NCBI GenBank assembly: GCA_017139535.1
Contig: WOUO01000006.1
Location: 806,001 to 870,000 of the forward strand
Direction of reading: 5' to 3'
Length of the DNA: 64,000 bases
Origin: Trichocladium uniseriatum
Taxonomy: Eukaryota; Ascomycota; Sordariomycetes; Sordariales; Chaetomiaceae
The notes beneath the pieces are model-generated. The model was not told the DNA's origin, ran no database searches, and was given only the letters and a program-made list of their open reading frames with translations. Both the position numbers and the translations under genes were made by a program. This document shows, piece after piece, positions 23,310 through 36,700 of the stretch; within the stretch, counting starts at the first letter, position 1, and each line of letters begins with the position of its first letter.

Positions 23310-24073
23310 AAACCGCCGACATCGGACATGGCGTGCACACGCATCGAACCACTACCAATCCATCCCACTCAACAATACCACCCACCTAATGCTCCCAACA
23401 CGGCGCTCCTCCAATCTCGGTATATTTTGGCCAATGCACTAGAATCTGGTTATTGATGGGCGCGGAAAGACCCAGGCTTGGTGGATTTGGCTTTTGCGCA
23501 TTTCATTTTCCATCCTCTGTACTTTTCTAACACCTTGGGCAAGTGCGGTGTCGCTAGGCACTCCGGTCGCTTAATGAGACGGGAGGGAGGCGGGGGATGG
23601 GAGGCGATTTTGCACTACGAGGCGTTGGGGGTCCATCAAAAGTTCCAAGGGTAAATTAATCTGGGGGTGTTCTCGAGTCGTTGAGTGTTTGGAACTAGCA
23701 TGATAGACTCGGGATTTGCCCAACTGCGTGGCCTTGCCTATCCCCGATAGCAGCGCGGGGCAACAAGTAATCAAGACGCTCCACTGCTTTTGTCACTGGC
23801 TCAGATGTCGTTTGACGAGTTCAGGATATCACTATCTCCGACAGGCATCACTCACGATATTGAGAGTTCTGCATATTACTAACAATCCTCACCAACATCG
23901 TTACGGCCATGATATGCTACGCTATGTACGACGTAAATCTATGCTCTTGCTTAACTACGCAACAAAAATCCACCTCGCCCTAAACACAGCAAAAGGAAAC
24001 AGTCATGCTCATAAAACAACACTATATCCACACTTTGAACTCATTCAAAACAAATCCCAACGTCACCCTCACC
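23310..24073. other. Convergent intergenic spacer
   Basis: This is the 3' side of both the adenine phosphoribosyltransferase gene and the minus-strand mannosidase gene. It presumably contains both polyadenylation regions. Nothing else seen. Confidence 0.55.
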
Positions 24074-27000
24074 TCACCACTCCTCGCCACTCTCCCCCTC
24101 ATCAACAATGATATTCCTCACCCTCGCCCCCTGACTCTCCACAAAATACCGCCTCACCACCCCGACCCCGGCCGCAGCCTTCAGCCTCTGATACGCAACC
24201 TCCCCGCCACCAACCATGACCATGGCAATCGGATTCCTCCGTAACATGCCCCCCGGCGTGCGCTGGACCTCTTCCAGGAGCGGTCTTACCAACCCTTTTG
24301 TGCTAGGACCAATACCTTCTTGGTCACCTCCGTCATCGTCGTCCGATACAATAACGACCAACTGCAGCGCCGTAGCTGAAGGCGTGTAGGCCGGGATGTT
24401 GGCGAGCTTGGCGCTGAAATTGCACCCGCCGCGGCGGAGGACTATCACCTGATGATCGCGGGGCGCTGAGTCGGGGAGCGGGGTGGTACAGGCGTCGCCT
24501 GCGGCGTAGATGGTGGTCCAAGGGAAGAGGCCGCGGCGGACGGGGCCGAAGGCGGGGATGTGGGTGTTGCTGGGGAGGGTTACGGGCGGGAGAGGGGCGG
24601 CGCCGAGGCCGGTCGGGGTGATGGCGGTTTGGTTGATGACGAGGTTGTAGGGGAGGGATGTTGGGGGGTTTGGGAGGGAGGTGGGGAGTTGGATGTCGAG
24701 GGAGGCGGAGAGGCGGGTGAGGAGGGATTTGACGAGGGCGCTGAGGTCGGTGAAGGCGGCGGCGGAGTGGTTGGCTGGTTCGAAGAGCGGGGGTTGGTCT
24801 GTGTCGGTGTCGTCGTCGTCGTCTTGGGGTGGGTGGTCGTCGGTGCTTGTTGTGTCGTTGTCAAGGAGATCGACTTGGTGGAGGTGTTGGAGCTTGACGA
24901 CGACGGGGTCGCGGACGAGGTTGAATCGGGGGTCGGAGACCTCGCCGAGGATGGTGCGATCAAAGACGATATGCTCATCACGGCCGAGAGGGATGCCGTT
25001 GACTTTAGTCACGCGCCACTCGCGCTCCCCATCATCTTCGAGCCGCAATGTGACCTTTAGCCCGGATAGACTAGAGACACGTATGCGGTCTGCGCTCAGG
25101 CGCTCCATGTTTTGGTTCGATAGCATGAAATTGAAGGAGCTGCCGCCAACGACTTGCTGTGCGTTTGACGCAAACTCTAGGAGTACCTCGAGCGGCTGGT
25201 AAACTTTGGCGCAGCTGCCATTGCTGGGCAGCAACTCGGGCGGAAGAGTCCAGGGATAGAGGGTAAAGTTGGACTTGGCCATGTGCTGGCCAGACATTTG
25301 CCCGCCGTCAACGGTCAAGCGTGAAGTGGAGAGCAGATGTAGATCCAGCATCCGCGCAGCGTGGTAGATGTCGTCTCTGGCAGCTACCACCGAGCCGGAA
25401 AGTGGTGTGGTTGCTGGGAGCGGCGGGCAGGTGTTGAGAGATGTTTCGTCGTAATAGATGGTCAGATCTTTGCGATCCGACTTTGTCCGCTTAGGCTTAG
25501 TGGCCGGGGTAGCTTTCGGGATGATGAGGGGATGGCCCTCTGTGGTGAAGACGTATGGAGCATCGAGCTTGTTTAGGGGGTGCGCATCGTCATAGAGCAG
25601 ATACATGTACTTTGCTGTTTCGCCGAGAAAGAAACTCTCCATGCGATCGCTCTTCTCCCCGTCCAGGACGTTCTGGAGCCCCGCCCAGCCGCAAGGGGTC
25701 CAGCACCGCCTTGTGATGTCCCGGAGCACCATCTCGCCGACGTAGAGATACCACGGATCCTTCGTAGCGCGGTACAAGTGGTAGGTCGACTCGATAAACT
25801 CGGGCCGCAGCGGCCACCACCCGAGGCCCCCTTCGACCGTCTTGTCCCGAATCGACCATCGTTCAGGCAGGGCAGCATATCGTGTCCAGATGGCAGTGTA
25901 GAGCAAATTCGTCTCGATGGCCTCGTCCAGCTCGCCAGCAAGCACAAGCAGGCCTGAATAATAGGCCCCGAGGCTGTCGACCCAGTTCGACGCCAGAGAG
26001 CCGGTCCAGAGGTTGACATTTTCGTAATGCGGATGGTCGCGGTCGCTATACAGGTGGCGTTTGATGGCTGCGTGTGCGTGGTTCCAAGCATCCAAAAATG
26101 CGTCTGGCGAGTTCTCGGCGTCGCTTAGAGGAGTGAAAAGTGTGTTTGGGTCCATCCATCCAGCTCCGTGTACGGACGGGACAACAGTCTGGTTGGGGAG
26201 CTCGTGACCCGAGAGCAAAATATGGGATTTAAGAGCATACTCAAAAAAGCTGTCGGCGCCGGCGCCGATGACGGCAAAAGCTCCTATCCAATGCCCCTGC
26301 TCAGCGTCAACGCCAGCGCCAATCAGGCCGATCTGGCTCTTCCTGTACCAGACAGCCCAGAAGGCACGCTTTGCCAACTGTTCGAACCGGGGGTCACCAG
26401 TGAGGCGACTGAGAACGGTAAATTCGAGAACAAGAGAACCCGCGCCAGCACTGCACGTCTCAGTAATTTCAGGAGGTCCCTCTGCGGTCCCAGCCGGAGA
26501 AGTCTCATGCAGGGGCGAATTGGTGTAGAAGGGAATGCCGTGACGAAGGTTGACGCGTGGATACGGCATGCCGGTCTTGGTGTAAAAGGCAGGCAGCAGT
26601 CTCTGACCCAAGTCCAGGGCCAGCCTCAGCAGCTGGCCGTCATACTTGAACCCGTTGGGCCAGGTAACAGGACGAGGGTTCAGGAGGTCATCGTCCGGCT
26701 GGGCGGGATCATAGCCGGTAATAGGCAGCGCGCCAATGGCGAACAGATGGGCGCTGAGCAGACCGCCCAGTCCACGGATCACCGTCTCAAACACCTGCAC
26801 CTTGCTGTCCACATCGAAACCGCGCCCGCGCAACCCCACGCCAGAGGGACCAGGGCGACCGTCCCCATACTGTTCAACAAGGGCAGCCACGCCGTTCTGA
26901 AAGTCCCTCAGCGCCTTCGGTCCGGTATCTCGGTGGTCGGGCGGCGCGGATGCAAGGATGGCCAGGGTCGAGAGGCTGTCGATGAGGGTGAGGGAGTAGT

Positions 27001-27298
27001 TGCCCAGGACATCGTTGACCTCGACGTTTCGCGGGTTCTTCGCATCTCGCGTGAGCGGAGTGCAAGACAAGGGACGGAGCTGGTGATGGAGTCAGCGCAT
27101 ATGGTCGGAGAGATAGACAGGCCCTCTATGCAGTCATACCTCGTCCTCCGGGAAGGCAATCGTCATGTAATTATCAAAGCCGTGGTAGAACATGTCGACC
27201 GTCTCCTGCCGGAGATCCTTCACGCGGCTCGGCCGCATGGCCGCGGCGGCAGGCCATCGGTCCAAAAGGAGGGCGAGGAGGGTCCATAGTAGCAACAT
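24074..27298 (-). CDS. ER degradation-enhancing mannosidase-like protein (GH47, EDEM/Htm1 type) with PA domain
   Basis: Exons 27298-27140 and 27079-24074, 1054 aa. The start MLLLWTLLALLLDRW gives a typical signal peptide; an in-frame ATG at 27415 would place 39 basic residues before it and make an anchor possible. The GH47 domain begins at once: MFYHGFDNYMTIAFPEDE, LRPLSC, NVEVNDVLGNYSLTLIDSLS, VFETVIRGLGGLLSAHL, TWPNGFKYDGQLL and GSLVLEFTVLSRLTGD. A long C-terminal region follows, with an acidic patch and a PA (protease-associated) domain (VLRRGGCNFSAKLANIPAY), as in EDEM3-type proteins. The enzyme trims mannose on misfolded glycoproteins in the ER lumen, marking them for ERAD. No HDEL-type tail is present (it ends in GEEW). 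The intron is 59 nt with GTATGA donor and ACCAG acceptor. Confidence 0.9.
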
Positions 27299-30224
27299 GG
27301 AGCTCCAATTGAGCCGGCCGGGCCATGTCCGCAATGGGCGGGGTTGCGACCGAAGGCTACCGGACTTGCGGGCGCCGGATCGGAAGCCATCGGCAGCCAA
27401 TGAGCGGCAGTCCATGCCGGCAGGGCATCACCTAAGGGGAAGGATAGAACACCACATGTGTAATTCCGGAGGTGCGCCCGGTCGGGAGAAGCGGGGAAAG
27501 CCGGGGAGCGGATGCGGAAGGGGGTGCGAAATGGGCAGGAACCGACTTTGAACTGTCGCGATGTCGGTTGTCGCCTGCATCGCGCTTCCCTGGAAGGTGT
27601 GAAGCTGGCCTTTGGCGGGCCCACTTTTGCCGTTTGCTTGGCGGCGGGGCCCACGGGATTTCCGTTCCCGTCGCCGTTGAACTACCCGGCGCGCACAGAT
27701 CACTGCACCTCGATCGTTCTTTCAATCTCAACACCGCCGGAGACAAAGCTGCAAGAATCGTCACGATTTGTACTCCGTTATGTTCGCGCTCCGTCTAGAA
27801 CTCGCGCTTCCTCGACCATTCCCTTTTCAAAGCACACGCCGACTCGGTTTGATGGGTTCCCGAGTCGTCTACACAGTACGGAGCATTGCTTTGTACGAAG
27901 TAATCCACCTTTGAAATTCGACCCCGCCAACCAAGTCCCTGCATAATGTCAGGCACAATGCGCCAACACGCATCATCGCATGCACAATCTTGGCCAGAGG
28001 GGATCCTTGTTCACAGTGTTGCGATCTTGGGCCTGCCATCTCCCAGACGTACCCCAGGTCACCGTGACATGGGAAGTCATCCGCGTTTGCTCGACGCACA
28101 CCACCTCAATCCGCCATCTCAGGCCGTGGCCTCGAACCGAATAAACCAATCGGCCAAATTTACAATCCTCGCCCGTTTATTGCTTTGTATCTCCAACTCT
28201 TTTTGGCCGCCAGTTTCCTGACGAGTCGCTGGGATGAGTCTGACTGTTGGGTCCAGGGCTACACAGCCGAGCAGAAAACATCAGCTTTCCCAACCATATC
28301 CACATCCCCATCACATTGGCATGCAGGTACGCGGCAGAGCGGTAAATTGCGACAAGTAGGCGCCAATGTCAGTGGTTCGGGGGACGGGATCAACGGTCAA
28401 TGATTTGGTGTTGATGGGCTTCGACGACTGCACAAGGCTGCATCCGCCCCGGCCCTCTTTCCCGGCCCGGCACATGCTCTCGCCCGCTCGCAGTCGACCC
28501 TGAATTACCCGAGATGACCGAGGACTTGTGATATCTTGCGCACCTGCCGCGGCCCGATTATGAATCGCAAAATGCGAGGCACCGAACGCCACGCTGCAAG
28601 TGACGGGCCGTGGAGGATTCCGCCCGGTGCGCGTCCCTTGTCTCGCAGGCCCGTTGGTCCGAATGTCAACCAAGGGCCGGACCCAACACCATGGAACGGG
28701 ATCCTCGGTCAAGGCCTCGTTCTCGAAAATTGGACCCAAATCAGCCGAAAACAGAAGCGATCCGAGGCCGGTCAAGCCGAAGCAGAAAGTGTCCCATTCC
28801 AACTCGTTCAGGAGGCCATGACCGAAGACAGTGTCGCCACGAGCACATAAACACGTTCCAGAACACAGTCGCCACGGCCGTCGGTTGCAGCTGATATCAT
28901 CACAAGGGTCAACCCCACAACCTCGAAGCAACTTTGCTCGCCCCAAGGGTTCAAGAAGTTCATTGCACCCAGAACGGCCAACCACGAAGTACTACAACAC
29001 AACCTTGATGGCCGTGGCATGCAATCCCCGCAGTCACGGAAAACACACCCCCCCAGCCGGCGGGGTCACGCCATCGCGGCGGCTGAGGTGCTTAAGCGAG
29101 CGTGTGTTGGACGTTGCTTCTGCGGTGCGGTCTGTTCCGCCCCCTTTCCCCTTCCCCTTCTCCTGTCTCCACCCCCGATGAAATCCATTCCCCGCAAAGC
29201 AACCTGCAACAGTCTTGCTGTTGCAGGCTCATCGATGTGAGAACAGGGGCCAATCTGCAAACTGCCCCCGGCTCCTTCCCTTTGCAGTCCTCCGGAAAGT
29301 CTTCCAAGTTGGTTTATCGCGGCCGACCCAGAGTTCCGACATAGGTAGGTTGGTAAGGGGCTCGGCAGGGGGTTGGCACGTCGTTCGTTGCAATGTGGTT
29401 CGGGTTGGGCTGGATCCGGGCAAGCGGCCGCGCCCACCCGCGTCCCTCTCCCGCCTCCTGCCGCCGGCCCTAAAAGATTGCATATCTGGAGTGGACAGCA
29501 CACCCACCCGGCCGCATGAGTCGGTATGTCACTGGACTTGTCACGTGTGTAGGCCTGTATGCGTCTTCCCCGGATTGTTGGTTCAAACCCCACCCCTTTT
29601 TGTGTATACTTCGTATTACAGAGACAGATTCCAAGCGGTTTACACAGTATTACAGCCGTTCTTACTGTATGTTTGTCATGGTCTGGATCAGACACCCAAT
29701 TCCACGTGCGATGCCTGCTGTGTATCCCGAAGGGTTTCAGATCTGATTCCACATGTCTAGATCTAGGGAATCTGACATCGTCGGTTTGTGCGAGGGTGGA
29801 TTACATAGTGCGAGGTCATACAGATTACGGAAGGCTGTCCTGGCGTAACATTGTACAGATTACAATACAATACAATACCACGGAGGTTACGAGGGATCAG
29901 GAATCTGCTGCAGCCTTGCAATGTCCGAGTCTGAATCCAACGTTAGCATCGATAACGCCGAGTAATACATGTTCGTACAGATTACTCCCAAGAACGGGGA
30001 AATCCTAGGCTGTTCTTGCACGACAGTTTCAGATCGGATACAGTCAGAACCACCCCATATCTGGGTAATTAACGGCGCGTATGTTACATTACTCAGGGGA
30101 AACTTACATGTAAGCCAGCCAAGCTTGTCGGTGTCAGCCGCGCCATTCCCAATCAAGGCAGTGCTGGTTTCCAATCATGACCAAATCCCGCCGGGAAGGT
30201 GGATGGATTAGTAGATCGTTACCC

Positions 30225-30241
30225 ACCTACCTCAGGTAGGT
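30225..30241. repeat. Perfect palindrome ACCTACCT-C-AGGTAGGT
   Basis: 8-bp arms with a 1-nt centre, in intergenic DNA. It is too short for a terminator and could be a protein-binding site; nothing else supports this. Confidence 0.4.
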
Positions 30242-31452
30242 AGCACATAGGAGTAATCCGTAGCAGCGGAAGCCCCGTGATTTGCGGCGCTGTAGCTGCT
30301 GCGGCGACACGGCGGATCGGGAACGGGAATGGATCTGGGTGGCTTAGTTTGCCGTGTCAGGCACAGGCTGCAATGCACCGGAATGCACCGATCCTACGAA
30401 GTAACCTATTCCTCCACATTCATCAATGCCAAGACGAGATGAATTCAACCTCCCAAAACCACCGTTATCTATCCGTAATACCCCGACGCCTTGTCCCGAG
30501 CCGTCATGAATTCATCACTCATTATCCTCTGTGGTAGACGTGTGAAAGTTAACACTGGAATCGAGGACGGTGGGCTGAAGAAACCTGTGGAAATACGTAC
30601 TAGTCGAGCCTTCCTTGAGAGCTTTGATCGCCGCCTAGACGCCAAGGGAGCGTACGATTCTCGGTAAACTTAAACACCGACTTGAGCGTCTCTGCCATCA
30701 TCTTGTCCAGTTCCTTGATGTCGGAAATGGTGGTGCGGTTCGGCTGACGGTGCAGCTCATTGCGAGAGGAGGGAGGACCCATTGTGCCAGATTCCTAATG
30801 TAGAGGTTGAAGGAAGTCTCGGCAAAGTGGTCAATTTCTCGGGGCGATTTGTATCATGGTCTTGACTGTCGAGATGGTGGGGTGTTTGGAGGCGAACCGG
30901 GTTCGTGGGGGCCAGATGGTGGGGCATTGCATTTATACCACCACCTACACCCAACACCAAAGCAGATATATCATGTGAAAAACACGTGAACAAAGAGTGT
31001 GCAAAATCTCCCATTTATTCATGGCCCAGCCCCAGCCACAGGCGCTATATACTGCCTGCCTGCATGGCCACCAAAGTTATCTATGTATGTGTGTATTTCT
31101 CTGTTGAAAAGAAGAGAAGGGAGATGATGACGAGGTCTCGCGACCTCGCAACCTCGGAGACTGGGGATTGCTTTGCCGCAGTCAAACATTCCGAGATCGA
31201 TCCCATAAGCCGGCGGGCTCGAATTCCGAAACACCCGCGCCCCTACCCACCCGCGCCACTGCGCCGTAAAAATCCAAATCCAGTGAAAGCGAAGCCACCC
31301 ACTGGTGATCCCAGAAACCCAGAGGATAAAACAAAGAAGAGGAAGGAAAAGGAATGTGAGAATAAGCAAATGGTAGATGTTTGTTTGCGTGAGCAATAAG
31401 CCTGGTGGTATGTAGGTAAGGTATCTCTTGGCTTGTTGTGTAAAAGATGATG

Positions 31453-31464
31453 AAAAAAAAAAAA
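31453..31464. repeat. A12 homopolymer
   Basis: Run of 12 A in the 3' flank of the regulator gene. Confidence 0.7.
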
Positions 31465-31623
31465 GAGCGAAAAAAAGGGGGTGAGAAAGGAACACAAACA
31501 ATGACGATGCAAGATGTGTAAGATACAAGATTACCACCCAGCCTTCCCAAAAAGAAAAAAAATGCATTTATCCCGAGGTAGTTATCCCATCCTGAATCCT
31601 TGTCCTGCGCCGTGTCGTGTCAT

Positions 31624-31645
31624 TGTGTGTGTGTGTGTGTGTGTG
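31624..31645. repeat. GT dinucleotide microsatellite
   Basis: About 11 GT units just beyond the stop codon of the regulator gene, thus within its probable 3'UTR. Confidence 0.75.
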
Positions 31646-31710
31646 CCATCCATGGGGGCTGATGAATCGCGCTCTGAGGTTGCTGCTCCTGGTCCTGCTC
31701 GTAGCTACTG

Positions 31711-33775
31711 CTACCGCTGGATCATCTGCTCACAGGCCTGACGCGCCACGCGCTCACTGTGCTGCTGGCCGACCGTCGACGGTCGCCTGCTGCCGTTGTT
31801 GTTCATGTCCATGCTGTTGTTGCTGTCGTCCGGGCTGAGGCTGCGCTCGGCCTTGATCCCGACCTTGTCAAAGATCTGGTCAATGAACTCGCTTTCTTGC
31901 TCGGGCGTAAAGGTCGGGGCGACGGTGCCGTCATCGGGCATCATGTTCTCGAACGGCGGAACTCGGCGCCCATTCGCCGCGGCGGCGGCCAGGTGGTGGG
32001 CGTGGTGATGGCCTTGGAAATGCGGGTGCGGGTGCAGCCCGAGCCCGTTCGACCAGTCGCCCATGACATTGGGGTGTGATGGGTGGGCGCCGTTTTGGGG
32101 GCTGGCTTGCCTCCGTGCCACCTTGTGTCTGCGCCGCCGCGAGCCGGTCCTCGCGTCGGGTGTCTGCTCCTCCAGGCCCAGCTTGACGAGCATCGCCTCA
32201 AGGTGTTGTGTCTTCCAGTCCCAGACCCGGCAGCCGCCGTTCTCCTTCATGTGCTGGAGGATGAGCTGGTACCGCTTCTCTTCGATGTATTGGAACGCCG
32301 CCCTTAGTCGGTCGAGCTGTGCGTGTTTTGTTAGCATCCGGGGATTATGTTAAGCAAAAAAGTAGTGGACTTACCTCGCGCTCTGGCCATACGCCGTACT
32401 TGGCTACTGCCCTCGAGACCTTCATCTGCAGAGCCGCCTTTTCCCAGTTGCCCTGGTGCTTCTCCGAGTATTTGACCTTCATCTCGTCCCACATCCCCTT
32501 GCCCTTTTCGGCGATGAACTCCTTGCGGAGCTGAAAGAGGTACTTCTCATCCTCGGGCGCATCATCCCTGAGCGTGAGCTCCTCTTCCTCTTCGTCCTGC
32601 CTCATCTGCCCGTTGGCGAGCGTCTGTCCGTCCGAACCAATCCGAGGTGTCGTCTTGGGCGTGCGAGAATTCTTCCTCCCCGGCGAGGGCTTCTTCCGCG
32701 GTTGTCTCCTGCCAGGGCTGAGAGCGGCACGAGATGGGTAGGTTCCGAGGAACATTGAGGGGTCCCCTCGCAGGTCCTCGATTGCGCCAATCTGCGGTGT
32801 TGGGTGTTGCCGAAAGTGAGATGGGTGCGGGTGGGAGAGGGCGGGTGCTTGCCCGTTTGAGGGCATGCGTTGGTGATGCATGTGTGTAGAATCGACGGGC
32901 ATGTGTTGCTGCTGACCAAAGAAGTCGTCTCCTGGGGCAGACACGCCAACGTATGGGTTCTGGTTGTGGTAATCGTGGATAGTGTGGTGGTGTGTCAACT
33001 CGCTCTCGTCCCCGCCCGAGACGGTGTAATGACCCAGATAAGGGTCGACCGGGGGCCCAATCTCGTTCCTGGGCGAAGAAGGATGCTGGCTGGCCGGGGG
33101 AGAGTGCGCCATGTAGGCCGCCATTTCGAGGTGACCAGCCTCTGTTACGGAGGGGTTGACGGTCATGGCAGAGGGGCTCTGGCTGCCGGAGCCCACTTCG
33201 TAGCCGTTAAAATACATGGTGGACGTATGGGGAGGGGTCGGTGGCTGCGCTCCCGGTGCACAAGATTGTGAACGGTAGTGTCCTCGCCCGGACTTGGGGG
33301 GCTGGTGTCTCTGCTGCAGCGGCGGGCTGCCCGCGCCGGATACGGGTGTGAGGAGAGTCGAATCCGCAGCAGCTGGGGGGTTGAATGAGGAAACACCAGA
33401 CACCTGTGACATCAGCGGTGAGTTGGGAAACATATGCAGAAACGAGTCTGGCTGGTCACATACTGCGCTGAAGAGATCCATAACCGGCGAGGCGTAGGCT
33501 ACCGACGGCGGACCGCTGGAGCAGATGGGCAAGCCGTCGATGTGAGTTGGCTCGGAATGGGAGTGGTGCGCCACAGGGTTGAGATACTGTGTGCTCGCCA
33601 TGTCGACTTTGATGTGGAGGCGCTTGAACGTCCTCCTGGGTGGTGTGCTTTCGGGACTGGTGCCGGTGCTGGTGCTGTCTCCGTCCGAGTCGGAAAACAG
33701 CTGAGCGCAGTCGAGGAAGTCCTCGATCAGCGGCGACTCGATGTCTTCCTGTCGGTCTGTGTCCATTGGATCCAT
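31711..33775 (-). CDS. Probable fungal transcriptional or developmental regulator with conserved helical domain
   Basis: Exons 33775-32375 and 32316-31711, 668 aa. The ATG at 33775 (MDPMDTDRQ) is the first in frame. The 58-nt intron (GTAAGT, GCTAAC branch, GCACAG) falls inside the conserved domain. Residues 1-420 are low complexity (Ser/Pro/His/Gln), like activation regions, followed by a basic stretch (RRQPRKKPSPGRKNSR). A conserved, predicted all-helical block at about 430-535 includes LFQLRKEFIAEKGKGMWDEM, AALQMKVSRAVAKYGVWP, and across the junction LDRLRAAFQYIEEKRY and HLEAMLVKLGLE. The W-spaced helices are faintly Myb/SANT-like, but I do not recognise a named family. A basic segment (GSRRRRHKVARR) could be a nuclear signal. 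The very long upstream gap (10.3 kb) resembles those of developmental regulators in filamentous fungi. Nuclear function is inference. Confidence 0.8.
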
Positions 33776-36700
33776 GTTTAGCTGCGTGGTCTTATACAAA
33801 AAGCAATTCTTGTGTTTTTGTTTTCAGTGGTTTCGGCAACCAAAAGAAAAGGAAAAACAACAAGATACCCCAACAAGCTCTTCCCGTGTCTGAGTCGACA
33901 ACTGTGTAGGAGATATACAGAAGGGAGTCTGACCTTTTTAAACTTGGCCGGCTGTCTGGTTGCGGCTCGGATGCCCAAGGTGTGGAGCAGGGTGCGGCGT
34001 GGAGGAGACTGGGGAAATTCTGAGACAGAGGAGCTGATCTGACAGGCGATGCCTGGCAGCTATCTATATCAATGAGGAGGAAGAGGAAGGGGGAGATTTC
34101 CGAAGCCGAAGGTGGGGTGCGTGGTATGCTTTTCAACGCTCCCGTCCTCGAAAAAAAAAAGGGTACACGGAGAATACCCATGTGAAGCCAGGGGACCAGA
34201 TCGAGCCTCTTTGCTCGATTTATGGACAAAACCGGCATGGGCCTCGTGCTCTTGCCAGATGCATGTACATGGGGTGGTACTGCGTACGTACAGAGGGTGG
34301 CCAAGGTAGACAGGGGATGGGTAGGGATGGATCGACACCCCCATGCACACCCCCAGCTCCCCTGCTGCCCTGCCTGCCCTGCGTACCCCGGTACTTCCAG
34401 ACCAGCGATCCCCGTCACTGGGGGCATTAGCCGCCGACCCCTCCAGCGAACTGTGTACATCTCCACACGCAGCAGAACAACGGCACCATGACAAAGCCAC
34501 GGTATGTACCTCTCAGTTGGAAGCTGCAAGCCCAACCTGGCTCGGGGCCGGACCCTGGCGGCCGTGGGCAGCTTCCAGAGGGCCCTTTTTGATGAGGCTC
34601 ATGGCGAGGCTCATGGGGTCTGCGGCCTTTGTCGCGCCCTAGTCTTCGTCCCAAGATGGCGGCGAGGTGGAGGGCGATATCACGCCGGCCGGGCATTCCA
34701 CCTCCGAGTCATGGGCAGTGCCTGCGGGTGAGTCTTTTCAGTTTCGGCTGCCAGACTCCATCTTCTCAATCATCACCTTCGGTACAAGGGAGGGGCCCCT
34801 CGGCACAGTCCGCCGTGACCTGCAACGGTTGCCGGCACTCGGATGTGGCACACAAGCGCGACCTAAGGACTCGGGGGCTATGAGCACAAGAGTCTTCGAT
34901 TTTCTTGATTCCTGAATAAATTAATAATGCAGGCAGAAAAATGTTGCATTTGCCCAATCGGGCAGCATTCGGCAATGCACAGCTGGGCCCGAGCCGATAA
35001 CGTTAGATGCGGACTAGGCTGATGGGCAGCTAAGTGTGGGGGAGAAGAGGAAATGCAAGACTCGAATTGTGAAGGCGGCGTTGCGGGAACGATTGATGGT
35101 GAGCGGACCAGGGTTATCGAGTGGATGGAGCAGGGTGAATGAGTAGCGTCGAAAACAGGCGCGGTGTCGTAGGGATCACGTACCGTACGGTATGATACGG
35201 GTGTGATAACCTCCATCACATCGCCAGCTCGCCGTGGGATAGCCGCCGTTGGCTTCTTGTTGGCTCAACTCGAGCGCGATAAACGCCAGAAGAAGCTTCC
35301 GCCGGCATTTGTGAGTCGATCGCGGCTCTGACCGTTTGCGGATCATCTTTGCATGCATTTTTCGGACTAGCATGCGTCCCTAGGTAAATACGAACGAACG
35401 AGCAAATTCGGTACAAAGTGCTCGGTGAATTGAAACACCATCGCCATTTTGCTCGCCGAAAAACCTGGAATCATCCGTGGTACGGAATACGCCATCCTTG
35501 GTAACAATGGGGGTGACCGCCAATTACCGAATTCCGGGGGCCAGCATGGGCAGACCTACCAAGTATGGGAGCATGGGTGGTCGCCATCAGCCGCTGCTAA
35601 ATTTGAACAGGGCGGCGGAACCTGGGGAATGAGGAGAGAGAACCGGATTGTGATCCATCGGCGGCCAGAAGGGCAGGCCAGGCGGACGGATGGGCTGATA
35701 GAACGAGTCGAGGTTGTGGTCGACAAGTTCGATGCAGGACGGATTTGGGCCAGTGAAACAACTGTGCCCGCACACTCGACCCGAGCTGTATTTACCAATA
35801 CCGAGTGTAATGTTAGTACAGATATTACCCTGTTACGGCGCGGGATACTCCGTATTGCATTGTTGCTGCCTGATCTCCAGGGCCCACTGCGACTGCATCG
35901 AACTTGTGTTGTTTTTCCACTGCCAATGCTCACCAAAAGCCGCGCCCAGCAGTCTGGATATTTGTCATAAGGAAGCCCTTGGGCCACGACTGCTACACAA
36001 CTTGTCTCTGCATCTCTGCAACCCGCAGCACATACTTGGCACCAGTCGCACCACAGCCGTCCTCGATTCTTCCTCTCAATCTCCCCTCGGTCCCGTTTTC
36101 CCTCAGCCCCAAATTGCCACCTTACCGAGTACCCACTCCCTACCTCTCTATTACCATATCGCGACGATCGTTTGAGGCGACCAAAGCTCTTCCGGCACCT
36201 ACTGCCCCGCGCAATTCCATGTTCCCACCGTGGTCGGTCTCTAAAAACAGACTCGGCTGTTTCGAAACAACCATGGATCTCCGCCGAGAGCGGCGCAGGG
36301 ACCATTGGGGGCAGTGAAGGGAGCACAGAATGGCCCGCGCTTCAGTGATTTTGGTTCGCTCTTTGGCGGTGCATGATTGGTGCTGGGCGGCAGGGTCCGG
36401 GCAGGGTTACGTGCAGACGGGCCAATCGTAACGGTTACCATTCTGTCGGTACCCTAAACCCTTTTCGGTTCGCGACTCGGCTTGGGTGCTGGGGGTGACG
36501 AGCGGTCAATGGTCAGTGCCAGTGGATGGAAACGAGGGGGAGAAAAAGAGCTCCGCTGAGGTGACGGTGACCTGGCGAACAGCTGCAGATGATCGCCCAG
36601 ATCACTTTGCCTCCCATGTCTTGAATGACGGTGGTGTTCCGCCCATCAACATGCCTCAGCGCGCTTATTGCGTATATTGATTGGCTGCGGGGACGACCGT

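Larger units (their letters stand above)
27299..31710. other. 4.4-kb intergenic region
   Basis: The region lies upstream of the EDEM-like gene and downstream of the minus-strand regulator at 31711. The ORFs present lack coding character. It contains three perfect TACGRAGTA motifs (27894, 29607, 30395), a tRNA-like T-arm fragment near 29578, a perfect 8-bp palindrome (30225), and poly-A and GT runs next to the regulator 3' end. Confidence 0.5.

Noticed and set aside
29510..29598. tRNA-like T-arm (GGTTCAAACCCC) near 29578
   Set aside because: The T stem has a mismatch, the acceptor strand has no 5' partner and no A box fits at the right distance; at most a tRNA fragment.
35556..36326. 256-codon minus-strand ORF in the large gap
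   Set aside because: It spans a TACTCCGTA motif and has no domain; the opposite strand is equally open.
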